This document shows positions 13,355-24,798 of a stretch of 64,000 nt of DNA, in pieces. A program made the position numbers and the translations under genes. The notes beneath the pieces were generated by a model. The model ran no database searches. It was not told the origin of the DNA and worked only from the letters and a program-made list of their open reading frames with translations. The stretch comes from Adineta vaga (Eukaryota; Rotifera): NCBI GenBank assembly GCA_021613535.1, contig CP075494.1:11470001-11534000 (forward strand), read 5' to 3'. The stretch's first letter is position 1. Each line of letters starts with the position of its first letter.

Positions 13355-13641
13355 AATGTATTATTGCACAAGGAAAATAATCTTGTAAAGATCTAGAATG
13401 ATTTTTCTGGCCAAATAGATAAATTTCATTTATTTTACCACAATTAAACCGTGTATCATTCCTTGTAAAATTGTGTGTTACTGTTTCTAATGATTTATAA
13501 TTGATATAAACTTTAACACTATCCTGGAGATATGTTTTCGTATCTAATAAAAATTCTTCTAAGTAATCGTTATGAACTTTACTAATATCAAGTTCGATAA
13601 GATTATTATATTTAATAATCGTCGATATGTGAGATTGTCAA
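13355..13641 (-). pseudogene. Fragment of a bdelloid-type F-box-associated protein
   Basis: A short minus-strand open stretch without a start. It reads STIIKYNNLIELDISKVHND, then YLEEFLLDTKTYL, then SLETVTHNFTRNDTRFNCGK, ending at a stop. The motif order (HDDYxEEFLLDTKT, then THNFTRDxTRxNCxK) is one I associate with a large, poorly described family of F-box/LRR-like rotifer proteins. That assignment is from memory and unverified. No N-terminal domain is found upstream, so this is a C-terminal relic, not a gene. It sits among transposon debris between the two canonical actins. Confidence 0.5.
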
Positions 13642-14293
13642 GGGGGAAAAGCGGATTAGGAGTTCAATTAATCACCTAATCACTAATAATCAAACATAAT
13701 CACTGCTAATCATCACTAATCGCTATTGATCAGTTCTGATTAAAAATATTCGTTAACATCCAACAAGGATTCTCAGTCAAGTATTAAATTTCTTTTGTAT
13801 AAACATGTAGATCAATCTTTTGTCAAGACAAGCATATTCTTTATACACTACTTTTTTCCATAAGTTTCAATTTTTCCAATGCACAATATGAATTGATGTC
13901 TGGATTCTATGCAAGCATGTCAAACCTCAATCCACATATTGACTCTTCTGCATTTTCAATTCGAACTGGTGATTGGTCTCGGTATTTTTGAAGACCTGAG
14001 CAACTCTTCGTTTGTTTCCAAGATGCCACTCATTTGGTTACAAAGTTACGGAATCGTCTGCTGTTGTAGACAGCAGATTTGCGAATTGGTGATGCAAATA
14101 TAACACTCGAACACTTACAGCAGATACTTGATGATTCAGAAATAACAAAATTAGATCATGGGCTGCACAAATCGATTTAAAACCGTCAGATCGACAAAAT
14201 TTGCGATCATGTTTTAGAATTACAAATTCTCATGTTCTTAATTTACTAGCTCGTGATGGAAATGCTGATGGAACACATATGTATTTGCAATTA

Positions 14294-16506
14294 CAGTAAA
14301 ACCTCCCATAGTGGACACTCCTCCATAGTGGACACCTCTCTACAGTGGACACTCCTGTATAGTGGACGCTTTTTTCAGTCCCAATTGTATGAATCACCTC
14401 TCTACAGTGGACACTCTTTTAATAAAAAGAAATGTTTGATATTAATGATCAAACGTAAAATATATACATAGCGTCTATCAATTAACGAATATGTAAGAAA
14501 AAAGGAAATGTCCGCTTCGTCAAATTACCCCGAAAAAAACGACGGAACAAGCGACAGTAATATTGTCACATTTGTTGTATTTTGCTATCATGAACGATAT
14601 CACGCCTGAGCGAAAAACGTTAACTCTTGAAAGAAAGATTGCTTTAATCAAAGATAATCAAAATGGTCATGGAATGTCCACACGGGATTTAGCTATCAAA
14701 TATGGGGTTTCTAAAAGTAGTGCTGCAAACATTATTCGCCGAAAAGAAGAATATCTATCAGATTATGCTTCAAATTGCAACAAAGGAATTAAAAGAAAAC
14801 AGAAAGATGATAGTGGACAAATGATTGATGAATTGGTATTTGAATGGTTTAGTATACAACGTTCGAAAAACATTCCTATTAGCGGACCTATTTTACAAGA
14901 AAAAGCAAGACAATTTTCCGAACAATTAGGATATCTTCCAGATGAATTTAAAGCATCAAATGGTTGGCTCGAAAAATTTCGCATTCGTCATGCAATTTCT
15001 TTTCGAATAATTTCAGGTGAGAGTAATTCAGTTGATAATTCTACGGTTGAAGAATGGACAAAAAGACTTTTAACAATTATTGAAAAATTTGACAAAAATG
15101 ATATATTCAATGTAGATGAGACAGGACTTTTTTATCGTGCATTACCAGATCGTTCTTTAGTATTGAAGAAAGAAGAGTGCAAAGGCGGAAAGAAAAGTAA
15201 AGAAAGATTGACAATTTTACTATGTTCAAATTGGAGTGGATCTGAGAAGCTAAAACCAGTTGTTATTGGTAAGTTAATATACATTGATTAATCGCGAGTT
15301 TAATTAACTTGTGTGTTTCAGGAAAAAGTCAACGTCCTCGGTGTTTTAAAAACATCAGTATTTCTGATCTACCAGTTACTTATCTTGCAAATCGTACAGC
15401 TTGGTTGAATTTAAACTTATTTACTAATTGGCTCACTACTCTTAATAATCGAATGAAAAGAAATAATCGTAATATTCTTCTATTTTTAGATAATGCACCT
15501 TGTCATATGGTTAATGAAGATTTTTCTAATATAAAATTAGTCTTTTTTCCACCAAACACTACTTCTAAATGTCAACCATTAGATCAAGGCGTCATCAAAT
15601 CATTCAAATGTTATTATCGACAAAAATTAGTTCGGCATATTATTTCTCAATGTACTTTCGCTCAAACCATTGATCAAATTTCAATTAGTGTCTTGGAGGC
15701 AATTAAATGGATCGATTTAGCATGGAAAACAGTAACTGATGTCACAATTCAAAATGCATCTCGTGCTGCAGGTTTTATTAATTTACTATTAACATCTCCA
15801 TCTACAATTGATATTAATACTGCTGATCAAGCTGATTTACAAACAATCAATCCTGAACATTCACTTGAACAACTTGAATCTTTACTAGCTCATGTTACAA
15901 TTGGTGACCAACAATTAACAGCTGCTGAATTTGTTGATATTGATGCTTCAATACCTGCTTTTAATGAATGGGACGATGATGTACATTTAAAGGAACTGAT
16001 TGAACTTTCTCAAGAAGATCAAAATGAACAGGAAGAAGAAGAAATATGTACAACGAAAAAGTTACCTAATATAGCTGAAGTGATGGAAATGGTAAGACGA
16101 ATTCATCTTTATACAATTAACGAACAACCTCAATTACATAATACTTTATACGATTTTGAATCACAACTTATTGATGTATATCTCAATTCAAAAGCAACTA
16201 AACAAAGTTCTATTAAAGACTATTTTTCACCTTGTTAAGTTTTTTTTGTCTATCTATTATTTTTTTGTTGCTTATTTATTTTCTTATTAATGCTCAATTT
16301 CATTGAAACAATAAAAATTAAAGAGTACATATCCTAACTGATCATTTTTTCTTAAGAATTTATGTATATATACAGAAGTAAGCCTATTTCATTCTTATAT
16401 GTTGGTTTTGAGCAAGAAAACATTAAACCTCTACAAAGTGGACACCTCTCTATAGTGGACACTTTTCAACAGTCCCTGAGGTGTCCACTATAGAGAGGTT
16501 TCACCG
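14294..16506 (+). mobile_element. Tigger/pogo DNA transposon, structurally complete
   Basis: A 2,213-bp element bounded by TA target duplications (14292-14293 and 16507-16508). The terminal inverted repeats begin CAGTAAAACCTC on the left and, read inward, CGGTGAAACCTC on the right. Both ends carry subterminal repeats of AGTGGACA(C), several direct copies on the left and both orientations on the right. This is the typical build of Tigger ends. It encodes one apparently intact transposase with a single intron. The TA target and the terminal sequence place it in the pogo branch of Tc1/mariner. It separates the two canonical actin copies. Confidence 0.93.
14590..16238 (+). CDS. Tigger/pogo-type transposase
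   Basis: Cut-and-paste transposase of 531 residues. Exons: 14590-15268 and 15322-16238, joined through GT-AG without frame loss. The N-terminus carries a psq-type helix-turn-helix (LERKIALIKDNQNGHGMSTR, then KYGVSKSSAANIIRRK). A CENP-B-like second DNA-binding domain follows (ISGPILQEKARQFSEQLG, then NGWLEKFRIRHAISF). The catalytic DDD core is visible: NVDETGLFYR (first Asp), LLFLDNAPCH (second Asp) and QPLDQGVIKSFK (third Asp). The acidic C-terminus ends in SSIKDYFSPC, a PIP-box-like tail. I chose the ATG at 14590 because upstream in-frame starts are not ATG. No stop or frameshift is present, so the copy could be active or only recently silenced. Confidence 0.92.
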
Positions 16507-16714
16507 TATGTTCAAAGTGCACATGTTCACATTCTATGATTTATGTATAACGCTCAGATATATGAGTATTCCTAATTTTTTGAAAAATGAGTTATCCATT
16601 GAAAGTTATGAGTTAAAATAAATAATAATGATAGAACATTAGAACGGAAGAGCAATGCTCTCGTCTTCTATACGGAATTATTTATTCGCTAGCCGATATC
16701 ATGAATAGATATCT

Positions 16715-16912
16715 TTAAAAGTATATAGATTTGTCAGATTTCTCCTTCTTACGTTTTCTATTGACTCCAGATTTACTATTGTTCCCTAGACCATTTTTAA
16801 AATTTCCAAGTGCAAGATGAATATCTGCAAATAAAACTGAATACATTATTTTTCTGTCTTCATCTAATAGAATTCGCTTTGATTTGATTGTTCGGTTAGA
16901 ATGAAATACACC
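16715..16912 (-). pseudogene. Orphan 3' exon-like fragment
   Basis: A minus-strand open stretch that begins just after a CTTAG acceptor-like site and runs to a stop. It reads GVFHSNRTIKSKRILLDEDR, KIMYSVLFADIHLALGNFKN and a basic tail with NRKRKKEKSDKS. Codon use looks protein-like and the tail resembles a nuclear-localisation segment. I could not find an upstream exon joining it. I do not recognise the family. It may be the 3' exon of a gene broken by the rearrangements around the actin cluster. Confidence 0.35.
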
Positions 16913-17626
16913 CTAAGCATATTTCTGCCAATGTCACCTGTACCTATTTAAATAAAACAATATAGTTTATTTGCAATTCGTAATCTAATTGAGAATTACT
17001 ACGTCTTGAAGTCAGTTTCAAGATTCTTTTTTGAAAAGAATAAAATATATTAGCATAATGAAATGAAAAGACAACATTCCTATTATTATAAACTCACAAT
17101 GTACATACGCGGTTAGTTCATATTTTGAATTTGATGACGGTTTCCAATGCTACTTTCACTGTTCAATCGTTTGTATCTTAATCAAGAACAAGCCAGGATA
17201 TATAATGACGAGTATAGAACATTGATAGAAATTGCAAAAAAATTTAGTTACACACTCTTAAACTTCAATGCGACTGTATCCGACCTGGTAGCAATATCTA
17301 CATCTATAAGAAAAAGTAATCGTTCCTCACTTCAGTGCAGAAACTTTAGAATAGAACAAATAAATTTATGGACATTAAAAACTATTCTGATTCCCTCTAG
17401 CCAATTTATCGTATAGATTGGTATTCCCTATTTAAAGATTGAATCATGCCAACATCATACGATATACCAAATACCGAGCATTTAGTAATATTACAATATA
17501 AGAGAAACAATGCTCAGCAGTAGCAATGCTTGAGTACAAGTTGTCAACTATGTCAAAAAAAGAAATTTTATTTCAATGTAAAAATAATTAATATCTGAAT
17601 AAAAGATTGTCTGATTGTCTTTTTGT
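16913..17626. other. Intergenic stretch without a recognised gene
   Basis: AT-rich, with scattered short ORFs on both strands that lack start context, splice continuity or recognisable motifs. It ends at the stop codon of actin copy B, where the duplicated block begins. Confidence 0.5.
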
Positions 17627-18953
<1,327 letters not shown>

Positions 18954-19020
18954 GTTTCAAGTTTTTGTTAGTGAATAGTTTGAAAGTGAATATAAGATGT
19001 AGATTGAATAGTTAGCTTGT

Positions 19021-19030
19021 CTTTATATAG
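19021..19030 (-). promoter_or_regulatory. TATA box of actin copy B
   Basis: CTATATAAAG on the minus strand, 67 nt before the ATG. Same spacing as in copy A. Confidence 0.75.
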
Positions 19031-19067
19031 TATGAGGTGTGTGTGAAAAAGTGCTGTCTTAGCATGA

Positions 19068-19077
19068 CCATATAAGG
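19068..19077 (-). promoter_or_regulatory. CArG box of actin copy B
   Basis: CCATATAAGG, identical to the site upstream of copy A and at the same distance from the TATA box. Confidence 0.75.
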
Positions 19078-19269
19078 TAATTCATCCGTGTTGTCTACCT
19101 TTTTCTTTGATGTTCGAAAGAGATTGAGTCATCGGAATGAAATTGTGCAATTTCTACTTTTTTTATTGAGATATAGGCAGATATGCTTATAGTGCATACC
19201 GTAAAAGGAGATTACTTGAAGGAGGAAAATGAGTCGCAATAAAGTGTTTATTTATTTTATTTTTGACGA

Positions 19270-20058
19270 TTAAAAAATCGTTAATAAAGCAAAAATTCCA
19301 TAAAACAAAGCGCAAGGATATGCGACAAGTAATTGTTGTCCAATCATGGCTAATGATGTTGCGAAAAGTTTCGAAGCAGATAGAGAACACCATAGAATAA
19401 AGATCGATGCAGCTATTAACCCGACTAAACCATTTAATTTAAATAAGAATGAGGAAAATGAAAGAATAACCATCGGCAAAAGACAATAACCAAGAACACT
19501 TGTTACAAATAAACCTGAACATGGTTTATCTGGAGATGTCATCATATTTAATAATCCATACATTCCAACAGTTCCTAAGGTTACAATACCGTAAACATAC
19601 CCAAAATGTATTTTACCTAATAATAAAAGACTAGATGCAAATGCAAGACAAAATACCAATGGACCGGCCAGATCAACGTCATCAAGAATAGATGCATCTG
19701 GTTTTGCAAATGGATTTAAAACTGATTTTGTCTTTTTAAATATATGATCGAAATTAATACCCAATTCTTCAAGTAAAGGTAATTCTTCTTCACTCTCACC
19801 CGTTGGATTTACCGGCTGTGGAAGATAATCATCTGGCCGATAGTATTGATTGGGATTATTTTGAGCGTTCATATTATATTGAGATGGCATAAAACCGCCC
19901 ACACCTCCGCCTGCATAAGAGCCATGTTGTCTTTGTGGTTGTTGCTGCTGCTGCTGCTGTTGTTGTTGTTGTTGTTGTTGCAGTTCGTAAGCTGTTGGAC
20001 CTGTATATTGTTGATTATATGAAGTTGGATCAAAGAATCCTTCTGAATTCCACGACAT
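19270..20058 (-). CDS. YIPF5: YIPF5 (Yip1A) family Golgi/ER protein
   Basis: Five-TM Yip1-domain protein of ER-Golgi vesicle traffic, 262 residues in one uninterrupted exon. The cytosolic N-terminus starts MSWNSEGFFDP. It contains an uninterrupted glutamine run of about 14 (CAA/CAG, roughly 19937-19984), then ELPLLEELGINFDHIFKKT, typical of YIPF5/7. The membrane part follows: DLAGPLVFCLAFASSLLLLG, FGYVYGIVTLGTVGMYGLL, VTSVLGYCLLPMVILS and the last helix AYPCALFYGIFALLTIF. The start lies 70 bp after the OLA1 stop. TTCTTTTTCAG ends 2 nt before the ATG, an acceptor suggesting trans-splicing or a 5' UTR intron. A second Yip1-family gene lies two genes upstream. Confidence 0.94.
   Translation of the reverse strand: MSWNSEGFFDPTSYNQQYTGPTAYELQQQQQQQQQQQQQQPQRQHGSYAGGGVGGFMPSQYNMNAQNNPNQYYRPDDYLPQPVNPTGESEEELPLLEELGINFDHIFKKTKSVLNPFAKPDASILDDVDLAGPLVFCLAFASSLLLLGKIHFGYVYGIVTLGTVGMYGLLNMMTSPDKPCSGLFVTSVLGYCLLPMVILSFSSFLFKLNGLVGLIAASIFILWCSLSASKLFATSLAMIGQQLLVAYPCALFYGIFALLTIF
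19937..19984. repeat. CAA/CAG trinucleotide run in YIPF5
   Basis: About 16 triplets of mixed CAA/CAG (seen as TTG/CTG on the plus strand), encoding the glutamine stretch in the YIPF5 N-terminus. Likely length-variable. Confidence 0.8.
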
Positions 20059-20128
20059 ATCTGAAAAAGAATATGAAATTGTCATACGGATCAAGTTTAT
20101 TTAAGAGAAAAAAAGAACAAGATTTCGT

Positions 20129-21793
20129 CTATTTTTTTGCGGCATTTAAACCACCCCCGGTGTTAGTCTTAAAATAGATGATATCTCCATCTTCAACAAC
20201 ATAATTTTTTCCTTGTTGACGATATTTTCCTTCCGCCTAAAACAACCAATAAAATAGAAAAAGAAATGCGAACAATATTTTCGTCTTACTTTAACGGCAT
20301 TTTCATTTCCAAATTCTTTGAAATCATCAAATTTCATTACTTCAGCCATAACAAAACCTTTCTCAAAGTCAGTATGAATACGCCCAGCAGCTTGTGGTGC
20401 TTTTGTTGCCACTTGTATTGTCCATGCTTTAACTTCGTCTTCACCAGCAGTAAAAAAGTAACATAACTGTAATGCTCGATAACCAGCAAGAATAATCTTC
20501 TCCAAACAACTACACAATGGATTGAAATGATACAAATTCCACTGAGACAAACTCAATTACCTTGGTGCTCCTGTTTCTTTTATCAATTTTTCACGTTCTT
20601 CATCAGATAAATCGACGAGACGATATTCATAATTAGCACTGAATGGTATCACAGTGGCACCGGAGTCGTGTTCATCGATCCATTGTTTTACTTTTCCTAA
20701 CCATTTATTTTTCTTCTTTACATAATCTTCTTCTGCCATATTGAGTAGATAAACCATCGGTTTGGAAGTATTAAACAGATGTTTATTTAAAACTTCAATT
20801 TCTTTTTCATTCCATTCATGGAAACGAACATTACCTTTCTCTTCACTTAATGTCTGTAAGACTTTATTAATGGTTTCCTAGAGAGAAAGATTCAATAGAA
20901 TATCTAATAACAAGATGAGCACATACGTAGTCTGCTTTTAATGCTTTATCATTTCCACGTACAACTTTCTTTTCTAAATCTTCAGCTGTTTTCTTACACA
21001 TTTCAAGATCTTTCAATCTAAATTCACGAATTAAATTGAATTTAACTATGTCACCTGAGCAAAGAAGATGATTAACCTTAATTCATCGTGAATAATTTCA
21101 ATATCACGAACAGGATCAACATTTCCTTCGACGTGAGCAATATCAACTTCATCGAAAAGTCGAACCATATGAAAGATACCATCACATGCTTTTATATGTG
21201 AAAGAAAAGCATTTCCAAGACCTATATTGAATTTAATAATAAATTGATTGAGGAACATCATTTCATTTACCTTGTCCTTCACTGGCACCTTTAACAAGAC
21301 CAGCTATATCGACAACCTAAATTTAATTGAAACTTAATAAATAAGAGTGAATTGGTAAATGCTATTTACGTTAAGAAATGCTGGTTGTTTGCTAAAATTA
21401 AAATACTAGATTAGAATTTGATCAACTTTTTGAAAAAAAAAGACATACCTTGCTGGTTTATAATGTTCACATAAATGATCGAATCGTGAATCAGGTACAG
21501 GTACTCGACCTAAGAAACAGTTCAATAATTATTTCGAATTCCTGTATGTAGTTATTACTTTCATTAGGATTGATCGTACAAAAAGGAAAATTCTCTGCTG
21601 GTACACTTGATTTCGTAAGTATGTTGAAAAAAGTTGATTTTCTATGTAGATAAATATAGATAAAAAGTAGCATTCGATAGAGATAAGGAACTAACCCAGC
21701 ATTAGGAAGACCCACAATACCCATTTTCAAATTAGTACCAACACGTCCAATAAGGGTCTTTGGTTTTGCTTCTTCTTTCTTTTTTGGTGGCAT
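20129..21793 (-). CDS. OLA1: Obg-like ATPase 1
   Basis: YchF/OLA1-family ATPase, 396 residues, the same length as the human protein. Ten exons: 21793-21696, 21641-21559, 21509-21449, 21391-21370, 21316-21271, 21221-21077, 21017-20927, 20877-20561, 20509-20290, 20236-20129. Motifs: [19 protein letters not shown] (Walker A, split by an intron in the Gly codon), [19 protein letters not shown] (switch II), then VIPFSANYE. The C-terminal TGS-like domain has [39 protein letters not shown] and [15 protein letters not shown]. The OLA1 hallmark NMAEEDY replaces the NKxD of true GTPases, fitting ATP preference. The fourth exon is only 22 bp. It lies head-to-tail between YIPF1/2 and YIPF5 with short spacers. 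Confidence 0.96.
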
Positions 21794-21942
21794 GATCTTT
21801 TCTTTAAAATCTTATCTAAAAACAAAAAACAATTCACATAAAATGTTCATAAAATGATATATCTATATATTTCATTGTTATTTTACTGATCACATATATT
21901 TCGAATACCAATATATAAATAAGAGGAAAGTCTACTTAAGTA

Positions 21943-22899
21943 TTAAATTTTCTTTGTTGTTGTTGTTGTTATCGGTGATGATGATAAAATTGTAGTTGCA
22001 ATGGTAGTAACTGATTTCGGATTAATATTATTGTCAGAAATATGAAAAAATACAAACATAATACAAACAGCCATTAATAAATGTGCTAAAAGAACAACTA
22101 ACATTGATATCGCACTGAGACGTTTATGATCCGAATTGATTGTTGGCCAAAACGTGACCACTAAAACACTACCACTGATTAATGATGCAATAAATGTTAA
22201 TGTCCATTGTAACCAATTGATTGGAATAATCCAAAGGATAGATACAGGAATAAATATAGTTAAACTATAACCATAGAGGCAGAGTAATTCTAAGAATGTA
22301 TATTCAATACGATTTAAACGCCATCGAAAGAAGAAATAAATAAAAGTAGGCATTAACCACCAATAGAGACAAACAAGCTAAAAATACCGAAAAAATAACA
22401 AAGATTTTTCTTTGTTTGATTAACTTACAATTGCAGATAATGTTATTCTTGAAAAATCAATTTGAAATTCAACATCAGGTAGATGAAAATAATTCACAAT
22501 GTTTCCACTGATTGCTACAGTTATAATAAATGTAACACAAACCCAAAATGGACCATATAAATCTGGATTTTGTCGAAATGTTGAATCGAAATATGATTTA
22601 TTTGGTCGTGGAGTAAATGAAGCAACTAAACGTTCTAATACTTGTTGTGTATCAACTTCAAAATATTTTTGATAATATTCAATTTGCCAAACCTGTACTT
22701 GTTCAGGTTTCGAATCAGTTGATGTTGCTGGCAATGGAAGTAAAGGTCTTTCCGAATCAGGTGGATGCATTGATTGACTTCCAAAATGTTCATCATCAGG
22801 ATCCATAGCAGAATTTGGAAAAGATGTAAACACATGTGTTTGACTTGGATTTGTAGATGAAGTTTTATTAGTAAGAAATCCATCATTTGAAAACATCAT
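21943..22899 (-). CDS. YIPF1/2-like Yip1-domain membrane protein
   Basis: Golgi multipass protein of the YIPF1/YIPF2 group, 301 residues. Exons: 22899-22429 and 22377-21943. The soluble N-terminus has proline-rich patches, then the group's signature QVWQIEYYQKYFEVDTQQVL. This is followed by NPDLYGPFWVCVTFIITVAI. Later membrane spans include LELLCLYGYSLTIFIPVSIL and LISGSVLVVTFWP. A short Thr/Ser-rich tail follows the last span, as in vertebrate YIPF1/2. It is the first of three compact minus-strand genes; its stop lies 149 bp before the OLA1 start. The sequence does not decide between YIPF1 and YIPF2, since most invertebrates have one gene for both. Confidence 0.92.
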
Positions 22900-23140
22900 T
22901 GCGAAAGGTAATGTAATCGTTGATGACGTTGTTAGAATTGAAACTTTTTTATTTCTGTCTTGATTTTATTGGATTGTATGTACCAATGAAATATTCGTTG
23001 GATTCTAGTAACTAGCGACAACATTGGAAAGTATAAATGAAATTGCTTAGTAACAAAATTCTATGCGTAGCTGACAATGAAAAATAGTTTAGAATAATAT
23101 ACTTGTTATTTCTAGATTCTTTTTTCTTATCAACTACAAC

Positions 23141-24445
23141 ATGCTCGATTCTAATTCAGCTGAACGTCGACAAGATCTTTTTCAAACAAGTAGTGGAGTT
23201 GGTCATCAGTATCGACCAGGATATTATTTTCCTTCATCTAATTTTCGGGTATTGATACAGTTCCTTGTTTGTTTTTCTTTATATTACTTTCTTTTTTGAA
23301 TCAATAGCGAGTATTCACTGATCCATTACCACCTCGACTTCGCTCGGCTGACGAAGTTACACCTCAACAACATTTTAAAACAACCAATGCTATTTATCAT
23401 GACAATAAATATCCTCAACAAGAAGTCTACAATGATCAAGTAAACATGCACAAGAAAGCACCGGCTTTATGGAAAGGTATTTACATGATTTTCTTTTATC
23501 ATAGATGTAAGAATTGAATATTTCTTTTCTTTAATTCTCTAGTTAATTATATGAGTGATTTTGTTGAAAAATTGAAAGCTCATGGTTGGAGTCGTCCATT
23601 AACAATGTCTCATCAAAAAAGTGAATACAAGGAAGAATATGATACCAAATCAAATATCAAGTCCGAATTAGATCGTATCGATGGACAATTACCATATTTA
23701 ACACGACCTGATGCACCAGTAACTAAAGTAAAAATCTAAACATTGATCAATCTATTGTAGAAAAAAGAAATATCAAATATATTTAGGCTATACGTGAAGA
23801 TGATCGACAAACAAAACCACCCTCAATTGCACGTACATGGGATCCATCTGAACAAGGTGTTTTCACTTATCTTGATCCTTACTTAACAACATACAATAAA
23901 GAGCATCGTCGTTGGAGAAAGTATGTTGTTTTTAGCTGATTGAAGAAAAAGAATTTTTGAGTGATTTATGTCTTCACAGAGATGAATGGCAAGGTATTGG
24001 TAAGAAAGATCCATTGACTTATTGGGATGCAGAAGAATATCCGAAGTCAAAAGGTTTTGGTAATTCATCAAATCTATTACCAATTGATAGTGTTGAACGT
24101 GAACAATTACCCATGCGTGATGCAATTTGGTTTTCAACACCAGCAAAAATTCGACAAGTTCATCAACCAGCACGCATAATTCCTCATTCAGGTCTTACTA
24201 CAGAAACTCGTATGTATTCATTTGTTTGTTTTTTTTCGAATATCTGTATGAATATTTCATTCTTAGGTGAGCAATTTGTTGCTCCAAGTCATGTCAATGC
24301 TAAAGATAGCAAATATTGTCCAATTAATACTCCGTATCTTCAACCAGCACCAGGCTCAACATCAACTTATGCTACTTCAGCAATGTATCGAACAGATTCA
24401 ATGAATTATGGCAGTGAAAAACCAGTTACTTTATCGGGATTATAA
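23141..24445 (+). CDS. Conserved-looking protein, perhaps axonemal; not recognised
   Basis: A 334-residue soluble protein. Exons: 23141-23248, 23308-23476, 23543-23727, 23787-23920, 23980-24209, 24267-24445, all in frame. Composition is rich in Tyr, Pro, Arg and Asp with little predicted helix and many short W/Y-containing motifs: HQYRPGYYFPSSNF, KAHGWSRPLTMSHQ, TYLDPYLTTYNKEHRRWRKD, DPLTYWDAEEYPKSKGFGN. This extended, aromatic-rich style is common in microtubule inner proteins and other small ciliary proteins. That resemblance is an impression only. No TM segment, signal peptide or known domain is visible. It is divergent from YIPF1/2 across about 240 bp. Six clean exons and open frames make it a real gene. 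Confidence 0.7.
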
Positions 24446-24798
24446 AATTAATATATATATTTTGATTGATTGCGTCTTTTCTTCTTCTTCTTCTTATACG
24501 TATGTCCAGAAATGTACATGCTTATAAATAAAAAAAAACCTATATATCACATTTATAATGGATTAGGATCTAGGCAATTTTAATGCACTTCTATGCATAT
24601 AGATTAAAATCATTTGTTAATCGATGAACTGTATGTCTAGAGCAAAACGAAATGATCATTGTATTATATATAACTATGAATAGTAAAGTTTGATGGTAAT
24701 ATTACTGGACATACTAAGAGTATGTGAAAGTAAAAAATTTACATATGAAAGAAAATAGAAATCTACATACAATTTATTTCATTGTTTGAATAAGTAAG
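24446..24798. other. Intergenic spacer
   Basis: AT-rich 353-bp spacer between two plus-strand genes, with a CTT-rich stretch near 24478-24495. Nothing further is recognisable. Confidence 0.5.

Larger units (their letters stand above)
13985..16610 (+). pseudogene. Decayed ORF split by the Tigger insertion
   Basis: Two plus-strand pieces flank the Tigger element. Left (about 13985-14293): DATHLVTKLRNRLLL, a stop, then TADLRIGDANITLEHLQQIL and a shifted tail with DLKPSDRQNLRSCFRITNSH. Right (16509-16610): FKVHMFTFYDLCITLRYMSI followed by a stop. The pattern resembles uncharacterised proteins, probably transposon-derived, of other invertebrates. I cannot name the family. Several stops and shifts show it was dead, or dying, when Tigger landed. 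Confidence 0.45.

Noticed and set aside
17147-17416. Plus-strand 89-residue ORF between Tigger and actin B
   Set aside because: No recognisable motif, start context or splice partner. Could not be supported on either strand.
22635-22886. ORFs antisense to or shifted from YIPF1/2
   Set aside because: Shadow frames of a well-supported exon.
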